From contig JARGSG010000113.1 in assembly GCA_030374805.1 (NCBI GenBank), positions 62,001-126,000 on the forward strand: DNA of 64,000 nucleotides, written 5' to 3'. This DNA comes from Gracilaria gracilis (Eukaryota; Rhodophyta; Florideophyceae; Gracilariales; Gracilariaceae). Both the position numbers and the translations under genes were made by a program. The notes beneath the pieces are model-generated. The model did no database searches, was not told the DNA's origin, and saw only the letters and a list, made by a program, of their open reading frames with translations. Positions 9,825-21,300 of the stretch are shown here, in pieces; positions within the stretch are counted from its first letter, which is position 1, and every line of letters begins with the position of its first letter.

Positions 9825-12350
9825 GACTGCGTGATTGAATCTAGTAACTCTTTCGGTAGCTGGCCTTCAACCATTATGCTATTCAAACCCTTAAACATGT
9901 TAGGGTTGATTTTGGGGAGGGCATCAGCCATGTTCCTGTGTCCAGGTAACTACTCTAGGGAGTTGATCTCCCTGGATTCAAAGGAATCACGGAGACGTGC
10001 TACTGTTGGGCGGAGACGAAAGTCTTTTTGTTCATGTAGTGTAGATCTTGTGCTGTAGAGCCCAAACGAATCTACCAACATTTGAGGGTTTGGTGTGAAA
10101 CCCCGGCCCTTGGGATGTATGAGGTATGGTACAGTTTCAGCCAGGTGGATGGCACGCTCTGCCGTGTGAGCTGCGGCAAGGATTTACGCTCCGGCAGATG
10201 AGAATGAAACTCGGTTCTGCTTGGAGCTGTGCCAATCCAAAACGTGGAACATATGGCGGTCTCTTGAGCAGAAAGACAGGCCACACTGGAACCCTGTCTG
10301 TCCATAGCAGGTGTTTCCTGAAGCGGCATCGCTGAATGCCATCACTTCCGCGTTGAAATGGCAAGAAGATATTGGTTCAACAGGTGCTCTTTAGAGCAGA
10401 GTCAGCGATAGCGCCTTCAAGTAAACCAGCGCTTGGTTTAGTTGTCTTATATGGGAGACCTTGAGGTGAGAGATATTCTGTTGCAGCTTGCTCGCTACCA
10501 AGAAGGCTTGTGGGAGAATGCCGTAACCTAGGAAGTTTAGGTTCCCGGTCAGGGCTTGGAACCGACGTAGTTCTTCCAACGTACACTCACTATCGTGCTC
10601 CTTCTTGCGTTCGTGACTGATTTCATTCGGCTTTATGGTCGAAAGAAACTCCTCCATGCTCAAAGAGACGTTATAGTCCGAATGTTGTTTAATGAATAGG
10701 TGGTTGAAGACAATGTCGTGTTCTTTGTTAAATCGGCCGACATCGAACTTCGAGGAGATTTGTTGCCGAAAAGGCTCCATAAGTTGGGGTTGTCTGGCAA
10801 ATATCATGTCATTGACAAACTTGGCTAGTGCCAACACTAGTTCGTGGCCTCTCACATTAGTAATCGTTGTGGGATCCCAGGAACATCGACAAAGCTTATG
10901 TCGAGAAGCAATTCCTTCACGCAGAGTTGCCATAGCCGTCCGGACTCTACTACTCCATAGTCTGGAGCGAGTAGCTTCCAGACCTCGTCGGTGTAAGTGC
11001 TCCACCCATGTGGGGGGCGAATGTATATGTATCGCTTTAACTTTCCAACTTGAAGGTAGGCTTGTTTCACGTCCAGAGACGCAATAGGAAATGGAACAAG
11101 GATGATGGAGAGAGGAGCGTGCGGATTGTAGAAAACTGTGCCGTCGAGGAGTCGGAGCGAAGGTCGTCTTTCTCGCGAACCCTATTCCCATGGGGGACTA
11201 GGCGACACTTCAGCTTCAAGGCCTTTCCTTCACCGTCGTGTTTTACGACGAAGAAGTAGTGGGAGGAAATGAGGTTGGCATCCCTGGGAATGGACCAAAT
11301 GGACACCGCGCGATAATCATCTCCTTCTCCTTGTAGCTTTGCTTCTCTTTTGCGATGGAGTCATGAAGTATCCACCTTGGCGCATCTTGGAGCTTGTGCC
11401 CAGTAAATGGGTCATTGCCAAACTTCTCTTAAAGCTGCTTCAAGATGGTTTGCTTGGCGGAGATTAAGGATGCCTTTGGAGGAAGACAAGTTGAGGATGA
11501 AGCCAATTCGCCATTGTCTTTCGACGGTATGTTGAAAGCACGAATAGCGGCTGCCCCGGCTAGATACGCGGAGCTAAGGGGATGATCATTCCACTCTGCA
11601 AAGGCAGTGTGCATCTCTTGATCATCCTCGATTATTGGTGGCTCCTCTGTTATTTGAACGAGCGGGTTTGTTGAGGAATCCGGGTGGTCTTGGTGCTGCA
11701 CCTCTTCTGGTTCCGGTGGATGTTCAGGTATATCCATGTAGCCAAGTTCTATGCGCTCGAGTTCTTCGAACATCTTGGACTCGGGGCGTAGACGGAGAGA
11801 TTCGTACGCAACAGTGTACGAGAAACAATGGAAGTCTTCTGTCACCGAGACGATTACGAAGTGTTCATAGACCTCCTTGACGAACACTGTATACCACTGT
11901 CCCCTCCTTGCGCTTTTCACGAAGTAATGAACAGGTGTCTTGGGAATAAGTAGTGTTTTGTCGAGGTGCTTTACGTCTTTCGTGCGGAGGAACGTATGAA
12001 GAGCTTGACGAGCTTCCTTTTCGTGGTAGGCATCGGCGAGGTCTTTCGAGAGACTAGCCTTTGGGAGGCCCTGGAGTGCCGGCCTATACCCTCGAGCAAT
12101 CTTGAAACTGGATACGAATCTCGAACCAAGCAAGATGTTCTTGAGGAATGTGGCTCTAGCGACCAATTCTTGGTCACAGGGGCACTGTTGCCATCTAGGA
12201 GCCGTGAATTGTCTGTCTTCAACGAGGCGTTCGATCAATAATCTGATGGTTTCGTTAGAAGACTCGACGATTCCTAGCTTGTTGTGCCGTAGGGCTGGTC
12301 TAGGGCAAAATGTAATTCCATGCGAGGCACACATTGCCCTGAACTCTTAA
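9825..12350 (-). mobile_element. Fossil Ty1/Copia element F (pol remnant)
   Basis: The minus strand carries, in order, the second half of an integrase core and its downstream linker (about 12334-11429), a Copia-type reverse transcriptase (about 11310-10390) and an RNase H and tail region (about 10390-9825) ending in the usual NMADAL block. No LTRs were found on either side, and the N-terminal half of pol is missing or unrecognisable. It is broken, with at least half a dozen interruptions, and is clearly older than Copia element C at 51700-55848. Confidence 0.75.
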
Positions 12351-13018
12351 CAGTCAAATTCTGGGTCGCCCGAGAGTTTTATGGGGGCAGCAGTGGTGCT
12401 CTGGAATGGCTCCGATCGTTTCTGGTAAGCTGCCAAGGCCTGCTGTACTCTTTGTCTGAACATGTTTTCTATATCAGCCTTCGTGTAAGACTTCTCGGCC
12501 GACTTGGGCGTCAAAGTTTGGTTAGGTATGACCTTGACGACGTCGTCGAGGTTCAGCTTGCAACGAGGGCTGGTGGAGAAAATGTCAAGTCTTTGATTCT
12601 CCTCGAGGAAGCGATTATTCAGGTACTCAATTACTTCCGGGTACGCTTTGAGAAGTTCCTGGGCACCTCTGACTAAGTCAGTAGACTTGCGACGAACGGT
12701 ATTAGCGTTGTGAGTTGGCTGTGGAAGGGCTTCGTCGGAGTTGAAGATGTTCGAGAACCTCTCGAAGAACTCGGGGACAGAGACAGGGGAGCTCTTCGAG
12801 GTGAAGACTTCTGGTTCCAGTTTGTCTCTCTGGCGGACTTCGGCCAATGCAACTAGTTGGAGCTTCGCGTTTGTTAACCTCTCCTTGCTCAGCATAGCAT
12901 TATTAAGAAGCGCTGTAGCCAGAACCTGACTAGTCCCGCGTGCATAAGGTGGTCTGCGGCCAAACCTCTGAAGCGGGAGACGAAAGCGTTGAGATATCCG
13001 CCTCGACGGCGTCAGCAT
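12347..13018 (-). pseudogene. Fossil ORF next to Copia F, possibly gag-like
   Basis: An open stretch of about 220 residues directly upstream of the Copia F remnant on the same strand. It is charged, helical-looking and rich in Glu, Leu, Arg and Gln, without a zinc knuckle or other motif I recognise. Position suggests an old gag piece of the same element; it could also be an unrelated gene fragment. Confidence 0.3.
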
Positions 13019-13382
13019 TGCGTCACATTGGTGAAAAACTAGATTAAGCGGATGACTATCGCTATTGGAGGATCAACAGCGACGAACTTGACGATATTAT
13101 TGACGGCTTGAATTTAGTTTTCCTGCTTCAAGTCAATTTGTTGTTTAGCAACAGCTTCGTCTACAAAAGAATTTTGCTTGCGAGGGAGGCCACGATCGTA
13201 GAAGTTACGCGCAAGTGTAGCGTAAACAGTTTTGTATAATCTGTCGGTGCCCTTCTCAGCGGCTGTTTAAATAGTTTGAACCCTTCGTGAGACATCATGT
13301 CTATACTGCTGCAGATCGCTTTTGGGTTTGGACATTGCCGGATGTGTAGGCGCAAACGGTTTAAAAAGTAAATGTAGGCCCA

Positions 13383-13640
13383 TAACTGGATAAACGGCGT
13401 CCATTTCTAAATACAAGCTGTCGCGAAAGACTAGGAAGGCTCGGCGAAGAAAGGGCACAGGCAGCCAGCGAAAGCTCTGAGGTTTTTCCTTTTTTGCGCC
13501 TCTTTGGGGCTCGCCAGGACGCCGAGCCCCTTTTCATTGTAGGCCCCCTCCCGGGCGCACTTCCAATCGCGAGGTTCGCCGGGGGGTCAAAGGGATAGGA
13601 TGCCGGTGGCGGCTTGCGCGCATGAGCGCAATGAAGTTAT
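13383..13640 (+). repeat. Repeat R1, copy 2
   Basis: Direct repeat of 4606-4861, roughly 80 percent identical by eye. The stem near 13510-13535 (GGGGCTCG/CGAGCCCC) is kept, while the hairpins matching 4652 and 4777 have lost pairing. Neither copy has an open reading frame. Confidence 0.65.
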
Positions 13641-13990
13641 CAGCAGGTGCCCTGGTTTGGTGCAACAGAAGTGAGGTGGCCAAAAACGCTGCATATCATG
13701 AGTCAAATCTCCCCAAACTTTGACAACATGATTGTGTTGATGTAAGGCTGCCCTGGGCGAAATATTGAGAGTTAAAGAGATGTCAGTGCGACTTGACAAG
13801 CGAATCAATGATCCTCGATTGATGTTCTTTAACCACCTTCTTCTCATGTCCCTTTGGGACTGAAATAAAACACAATATTTACTTCTGCGCAAGCACACAA
13901 CGGTGCTTTCATTATCTCATTCTCCGGCTCCTGGCTTGTGGCCTTGCCTGCGCACGCCGATCGGACCTTGAACGGCAAAGCGCGAGGCGT
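13641..13990. other. Unassigned spacer
   Basis: No gene recognised. This may include the 3' end of the pogo-like transposon whose transposase lies just to the right, but I found no terminal inverted repeat. Confidence 0.3.
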
Positions 13991-15276
13991 CGAGTGGGAC
14001 TCATTTCGAGCCAAGCCAAGTGCTTTTCTTCGTCCGCCTTTGCGCGTGCCTGCTCGGCCTCCTTAGCAGCAACTCGAGACACCCTTTCCCTCTCACGCTC
14101 CTCTGCTTTCTCCGCGCGCTCAGCCGCCTTACGAACTCGCTTATTCTCCCGCTCCTATCTTCGTGCTGCAGGCACTTAAGCATGGCTCTCTCGCTCCAAC
14201 TGCCTCTGATGTGTGCTTGCCTCACGCTCGAGTCATCGTGTTTCTGCTCCTTCCGCCCGTCGCGCCTCCTGCTGCACGCGACCAGCAGCCTCTCGCTCTC
14301 TTCGCAGTCGCTATTCTTTGCGCTCCGCTGCACGCGCCACCCTTTGGGCCTCTGCTGCTTCTCGTGCATCGAAGTTCTCTTTGAGGTCAGGCAGAACAGA
14401 TGTGTTTGTGAGTAGAGCGCCTGCGCGCGTGTTGAGCGTGCCGTTTTGGATGACTTCTCCGTCAGCTTCGAGAAGATTCTTCGAATTGGTATAGTCTTCG
14501 ACGAGCTCAAGGTACGAGATATAGGCTTTCTGGTGGGTATGTTGTTCGCCAATGTTCGTGATATCGTTCACAGATATTACTCTATGATTCAGTCCTTTCG
14601 TCTGATTATCCAAAACGCTGCAGGCTGCAATTCCGTTCACTATATTTGTGTATCGAATAGCATAGTTGTAAGAGTGGTTGAGTATCTCGCAGAGTGTGTA
14701 AATGTCGTTTCTGGTTGCTTTGTTCTGCAGCGTTCCTCCGTTGAGAAGATTTCGAAACCTGTTCTCAAACGGCGAGAACACCGTGTAGTCGAGCACTTGT
14801 GTCCGATGGCTGGTATGCGCTGGAAGCTCAATTGCCACAATGTTGTTGTCACGCATCAGCTTAGGGGAACGGTACGTACAATGCGCTCCGTACCCGTCCA
14901 TGTTCAACAGAATGTATTTCTGCTTCTTCCGTAGAGTCTTCGTTTCCTTCACAACTGATTCCACCCACTGCAAAAATACTGCGCTATCTACCCCGGCGGG
15001 CTCACGATAGACGGTGACAGCGTTCAGCGGAAGGAAGCAGGACGGAGTCTCTCGCTTACCATCTGCGCGAATACGGTATTTAGTGCGCGTTCCAGGTAGC
15101 ACTACAATCGGAGTCCGTGCACGACCATCAGCCGAAACGACTGGCATTATCGTGACATGTCCCGTGTTACCGGCCCACTTCAGTTCTACAGAATCTGTTC
15201 CGCCGTCAGCAGCAAACAATGCTTTTCTTCGCGCACGGGACGCTATTCTAGTCGAGAAGCCACTTTCATCGAAAAT
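13991..15276 (-). pseudogene. Pogo-like transposase, catalytic part (split)
   Basis: On the minus strand, 15276-14311 encodes a DDE_1 nuclease domain. It begins with FDESGFST (first catalytic Asp), continues with ILLNMDGYGAHCT (second Asp, the usual LDGHGSH block) and IELPAHTSHRTQVLDYTVFSPFENRFRNLL, which matches the family block ending in the third acidic residue. A Lys/Arg/Ser-rich tail follows in another frame down to about 14001. The N-terminal DNA-binding part is 21 kb away at 36184-36728 because Gypsy element A inserted at 15276/15277, just before the first catalytic Asp. With the 5-bp duplication counted once, the codons across the junction read QILI then FDES without a frame change. 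Confidence 0.85.
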
Positions 15277-16060
15277 TGTAGTGCAACGCCCTCACTGGGG
15301 GATTGTGTGAACTCTTGTTCACATTTCCGGTGAACCGGGTGATTGCCTATATATGAATAGGATGACGACCACTGAGGTGGATATGCACGTGTGCACGGTT
15401 GTGCCCGGAGGTTTGCCACGTACACGTGGGGGATGTGTCACATGGTGTGGGTAGTTGCCAAATTTTGTGGAATATATTTAGTTAATTTTATTAGTTCTAG
15501 TTGGCGAGCTACACTACTTGGTGCTCCGGCGACTTCGCCGTCGCACCCAGTAAAGCTTCCCCCAACCAGGGTTTTGACTCCAGACTTCACGACTGCGAGC
15601 GCCTCTATCCCCATCAGGAGGAAGGTTCCGTAGCATACGGTAGTCTAAACACCCTGCGTCAACCAAACGAACCCAATTGTGGGAGTATTATACCGCTATT
15701 TGTCGCGTTCGCCTTATATAAGGATTTGCCCGGCTTTTCCGTTTCTTCTCGTCACTTTTGTGACTCCCCTTTCCTTTTCCCATCTTTTCGGGTTGTTCTC
15801 CGCGACCCGCGGCTTGTGCTGGCACTCGGCCACGCTTGCCACCCCCGTGGAAACAGCACCTCATCTGAGGATACACACACACCGTTTACACGGATCCACC
15901 CTTCAGGTTTACCTTCCTACGCCTGGCGTGAAGGGTGGCCTCGGCCTTACAAACCGACTCAGTCGTGTCACCCCCTAGAAGGGTTTTTGCTGTGCTACCT
16001 CGTGTGAGGAAGATCCCGAACGTCTTCGTGGTTCTTTCCCCTTTGAAGCATTGCACTACA
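15277..16060 (+). repeat. 5' LTR of element A
   Basis: Starts TGTAGTGCAACG and ends GCACTACA. It is packed with perfect short inverted repeats, for example 15307-15322, 15416-15429, 15527-15540, 15628-15640, 15713-15724 and 15752-15765. The sequence TTATATAA at 15715-15722 is the likely TATA box. The LTR start resembles that of the B/D family (TGTAGTACAATG). Confidence 0.9.
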
Positions 16061-16063
16061 AAC

Positions 16064-16082
16064 TGGTCTCCCGACTTAAAAA
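16064..16082 (+). promoter_or_regulatory. Primer-binding site of element A
   Basis: Three bases after the LTR, TGGTCTCCCGACTT starts with TGG, the complement of a tRNA 3' CCA. The same 14 bases follow the LTR of element D at 56360 and of B in reverse orientation near 35430-35443, so two different families share a primer tRNA. I cannot name the tRNA. Confidence 0.6.
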
Positions 16083-16165
16083 GTTTTTGTGTGTTGTTTT
16101 CCTCTTTGAGGTGATTTCTATTTGTTCCGGAAGATTCCGTGTTTTCCCGTTGAACAGATTTACCG

Positions 16166-18322
16166 ATGTCTCGGAAGCCATCTCGTGCGGAGCCGGCAGT
16201 TAATCGCAGCCGCTCCCATGATGGTGGGGATGTTCCCGAGGATCGGGTGATTTCTAAGATCCCGATTCGGGCTGGTTCAACCTTCGACGCGAGGGTTTCC
16301 TCTCGGACTTCGAGCCAACACCGGGAATCCCGGGACCTTCCTTTGCCTCCGTTGGCCAACCCCAGAAGTGGAGTTGGCCCGGCTCCGGTCGTTACTGGTG
16401 CGCCGCCTGCGTCCCAGTCAACTTCCGCTGCTGCGGCACTTCAGCCCCGTCAAGAGGTTGCTAACACCACCCAGGGGACGTCCCTGGAGGACCGGGTACG
16501 CACTCTGCGTGCCGCTCATAATGCCCTTGTAGGGGAGTTTCGAGCCCTCCGTGAGGTGGTCGAGAGAACCTCTACGAAAGATGTTGCTGAAGACCTCAGT
16601 ATATTACGGTCTGATGTCAACAAAATGTTGGAGTGTTTGGGTTCGCCGGCTGCCTTCGTGGAAGGGATTGAGGAGCGATTCAATCGCGTCCGTGCGCGGC
16701 TGGAGACGTTAGAGCAAACCATGCAAATGAATAATAACTCTCCGGATAATCCAGTTGCTGCCGTGTCACAACACGACCAGCGTGCTGAAACAGGCAAAGG
16801 CCGCCGCAAGCGGAATTCCAAACGCCACAACGACCTTTCTGATTCACCGACTTCGTCGGATTCTAACCCAAGTCACTCGGATGGGTCTACTTCTTCAGAC
16901 TCCGAGTCGGAGGATGGTCGCCGCGTGCGCTCTTCCCGCTCAAAGCGGTCGTCCGCCACCCAGGGCGTGATTCGCTCACGTACCAAGGGTAGAAGACACT
17001 CCGGACTCCGGAAATGGAAGCCTACGAATAGGATGTATCGCAAGCTACTTTCGTACCAATACTATCGGTTGGAAGACTCCTCTTTGGAACGTACACCCCG
17101 TGGAACGGGAAGAGTGAAAGATTGCATCAAGCGAATGCAGCTTTCACTCCGGAATCAGACATTTTCTCGAGAGGACCCAATCCTGGTGTGGGATTTCCTC
17201 GCCCGCTTTGTTGCGGAAGCCGATATACTCGGGATGAACGAAGGACAAGCCTACTTTTTACGGGGGGTGGCCGAAGACCAATATCAATCTGTAAGAGGTT
17301 CTACGAGAGCCTCCGAAGAAGGGGTGACGTGCTCGCCTGAAGCCGTCCAGTACCTCTTGAGGTCCTACGCGACGAATGATGCCATTCAGTCCGCGATCCT
17401 CGCTTTGAGGGATACTCGTCAGCGCCACGATGAGGTTGAAACCGATTATTCGGTACGCCTTAACAAGGCTTTCCACCGCTGTGGTAATGTCTACCCCGCT
17501 GGGGAACGTTGTACGATGTTCATCGATGGGCTGAGTGCAGCCATCAAGTCACTCGTTGCCCGCAGTCGGGAGGACAGGCCGAGGATTACTTACCTCGAGT
17601 TGGTCCAAGCCGCGCGTGCGGAGGGTGATGCAGGACGTGCTCGTGTTCCGCATTCGAGGTCGAAGTCCGCGAAAGCGTTGGTGATGGAGGACCGCTCCCC
17701 ATCGCTCTCGCTGGTAGCGGCTGAACACCCTCAACAGGGATACGACAACGTGCAGTTGGCTCACGGCGAAGTCATCTCCGTGCCGACTACGGAACTCCCG
17801 TCCACGACGGATACATCGTTCCATACAGCACTGGTCGACCCAGCGCTGTATGCGGACAACCGTCGTGTGACGGCGCCTTCTATCCCATATTCGAATGGAG
17901 GTACCCGTTTTCAACGGCCTGGATGGAGAGACCCGCGCCCTGTGGTTCCTTTTGCCGAAGTTCGGAAAGGTAACCTGCAAGCAGGAGTATTGCGTTTGAT
18001 ATGCCACCTGTGCTATACGCACGGTCACACATCACCGCAGTGTCTCCTCTCTCTGAAGGAAATTGGCAAGGTAGTGTCGAACTACGAAGCCCTCACTCCA
18101 GAGGAGAAGCGCACAGTGCCCATCGCATCGTACTTGCGCGCGAAGCTGGACCTGTCACATGCCCTCCCGCCTGCGCGGTCTGTTCCAAAGCGGTCGGATG
18201 TCCCCGCTCAGCAGGCGTACGTTTCAAACACCACTCACGTGGAAACCCCTCAACGAGGATCCCAAGCCCTCGTCGTTGAAGAGCCTGAGAAACCGCCGCC
18301 GGCGGAAGCCCAGGAAAACTAA
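16166..18322 (+). pseudogene. Fossil gag region of element A
   Basis: A long open stretch of about 718 codons. It has an N-terminal Ser/Pro/Arg-rich part, a basic, Ser/Asp-rich linker around residues 200-290, a globular gag-like middle, and a zinc knuckle near the end (CHLCYTHGHTSPQC, Cys-x2-Cys-x4-His-x4-Cys). Gag of this kind forms the virus-like particle and binds element RNA. Reported as a fossil part of element A. Confidence 0.75.
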
Positions 18323-18399
18323 ACAAGGGAGTCTCCCCTTTGGGAAAGGCGTCCTCAGAGTTGAGGCTCGTAACGCCCGAGGCGCCGTTGCCTCGCTCC

Positions 18400-21300
18400 C
18401 CGGTGAAGATCCTCACTAGGAAGGACACCGCAGACGCGGATTCGGAGCACTTGGGTGTTCTGCGTCGACCGTGAATACGGGTAAGAAACAACCGGATCCC
18501 GGATAGAATCTTGGTCATGGCCAAGCGTAACTATAAAGTTTACGCCGACCTGGGCGTTAACCCCCAGTTTCTGGTAATAACTCTAAGTATCCTGCCTGGA
18601 TACAGGTGCGGGCCCGAACTTTGTCGTGAAATCCCTTTTGCCTCCGCAGGTGCGGTCTCGAATCCGCGCTGATGCGGGTATGGATGTCGCAGATGCGAAC
18701 AACAACCCGTTGAAAACGGTAGGCACCGTCGACTTGGTCGTACGGTTGGGCACCATGACGGTGAAGCTTGACTTTATAGTCTGTCGGTCATTGGCCGCTC
18801 CAGTGATACTGGGATGTGATTACTGCGACAGATTTGTCGACGCAATCAGGCCCCGCCTCAGGGGTGTCGAACTGGACAACGGATCGTCTGTTCCAATTGT
18901 TCGGCGTCCGCTAAAGCGGGCTTCGCGGAAGCCAGTTTCACTCCCTGCCGCGCAGAAATCACCTCCGGCGCGCCGGGAATCTACGAAGCTACGCGTCGCT
19001 GCGTCTGTCTCTATCCCGCCTGAGTCACAGGTAATGGTGCAGGTCAATTCCCGTCAACATGGTCTTCGGGTTGTGCAACCCATTTCCTCGTTGTAAGATC
19101 GTTGTCAATTAGCCGTCGCGAACGGTGTTGTGCAGGTCGCACCAGATATCCGGTTTCGGGTACTCGTTGCCAACCTTGGCAGCAAACCCCTGTACCTGGC
19201 AAAGAACCAAGTAATGGGATCAGTTACCCCGCACCCGCTCGCGATGCTCCCGACCCGGATGATGGCTGCCGATTTTCTCGGTTTATTTTCCTCTGAAGAG
19301 GTGGTGAGTACAGAGAACTCCGACGCCCCGTCTAAGGAGGGAGAGAACATTGCCGTTTTAACGGAGAATACTGCCGTGTAAACGGATAAGTCACCGAATG
19401 GTTCGGAATCAAACCCTGTACCGACAGGAGAGCGTGGCTCCACAAGCTACGACCAGCCTGTCCCGGGGAAGGCTCTCGAAGAGCTGGACCTCGGTCATGT
19501 ACCGGATTCGCACCGCAATCGACTCCGTAATATGTTACGGGAATTTACCACCATGTGGGATGGCTCTCTAGGAGAGGTAGATGCAACGGAACACCGAATT
19601 GAGCTGATGCCGAACACGCGTCCCGCTGCGCAACCCCCTTATACGGCAGAACCGAAGGCTCGGGAAGAGGAGCATTTTCAAGTTAACAAGATGCTCCGCG
19701 CCGGGGTGATTGAACCCGCTCAATCACCCTGGGCATCCCCAGTCGTACTGGCATTAAAGGTCGACGGTACGTGGCGATTTTGTGTCAACCACCGTCGGTT
19801 AAACGCCGTCACAGTACGGGATACTTACCCGATTCCGCGGATGGATGAGTGCATTGATTCACTCGGGAACGCAACCGTGTTCACGGCGTTGGATACCAAT
19901 TGGAGATATTGGCAAGTCCCTGTAAGGGAAGAGGACCGCGACAAGACAGATTTTGTCTGTCACTCCGGGTCCTACCGCTTCAAGCGGATGCCATTTTGGG
20001 TTGACAAACGCCCCCGCTACGTTCCAACAAGCTGTCGATATCCTGCTGAACAGGTTCAGGTGGCGGTTGTGTTTGGTTTATCTGGATGACATCATCGTCT
20101 TCTCAGATAACCTCGACGACCACCTCACCCATGTACGGGAAGTCTTAACCGTTTTACGGGATGCTGGGATAACCCCCAAGCTGAAGAAGTGTGTGTTTTT
20201 CACAGATACTATCGAGTATCTTGGTCACATTATCCGTCCTGGACGGCTGTCGATCGAGGACGCTCGAGTCAAATCCCTAATGAAGGCAAAAAAAACCCTT
20301 ACTCAGACGGAATTGCCATCTTTCCTAAAGCTGTTCAACGTCTATCGACGGTTCATCCCGAACTTTTCGGACATCGCGGCGCCCTTCAACGCACTCCTGC
20401 GCAAGGGACAACCGCCGAAACTGGAACCCTTAACTCCCGCGCAAGCGGAAGCTTTTAACCCCTTAAAGGAGGCTGTCACGTCAGCACCGATCCTATCGTT
20501 ACCCAGGTTGGGATTGCCGTACTCCGTGGATACAGACTCGAGCGACTACCAAGTTGGTTGAGCTCTTTTACAAACCACCCCGGAAGGGGAACGGAAACCC
20601 ATCGGGTACTGGTCGCGCTCGCTGAAAGTCCACGAGCGGAACTACTCCGTTTCGGAGAAAGAGTGTCTCGCAGTTGTGTGGGCACTGACCACTCTTCGCC
20701 CCTATCTTATGGGTGTTCACTTTAATGTATATACGGATCAGTCTTTGCTGAGGTGGTTGATGAATATCTCTGATCCATCTGGCCGCCTGATGCGGTGGAG
20801 ACTCCGCTTAGCGGACTATGACTTCACAGTCATATATAAGAAGGGGGTGCAGAACAAGCAGGCCGACGCACTGTCCCGATTACCCACAAGTGGGGAGGCC
20901 CTCGCAACCGAGGATGACGACATCCCCTGCTTCGTCGTGGACGGAAAAGCACCGAAAGATCCGGAATGGCCGGAAGATCTGGATAGGAACGCTGAATTTA
21001 ACGAACTACTGGCCTCTAATGAGGTCGCTACTGAGAAACCCCCACGGGGGAATTTTGTCCCCATAACTCCAGAGGAACTGGTACGAGAACAGTTCGGAGA
21101 CCCCTTTTGCATAGGGATACGCGCCCGTCTTAACGGTGGTGAAGCACTCCCCTTCGGGGTAAACGACCAAGGTTACCTCGTGAGGAACGTCAAAGCTACT
21201 TCACAAGTAGTGGTGCCGCATTCCCTGCAATCGCGGGTGTTGCATTTAACGCATTACCCGAAGATCGGTGGTCATGCCGGTGGCCGGAAGCTCTATCTCA

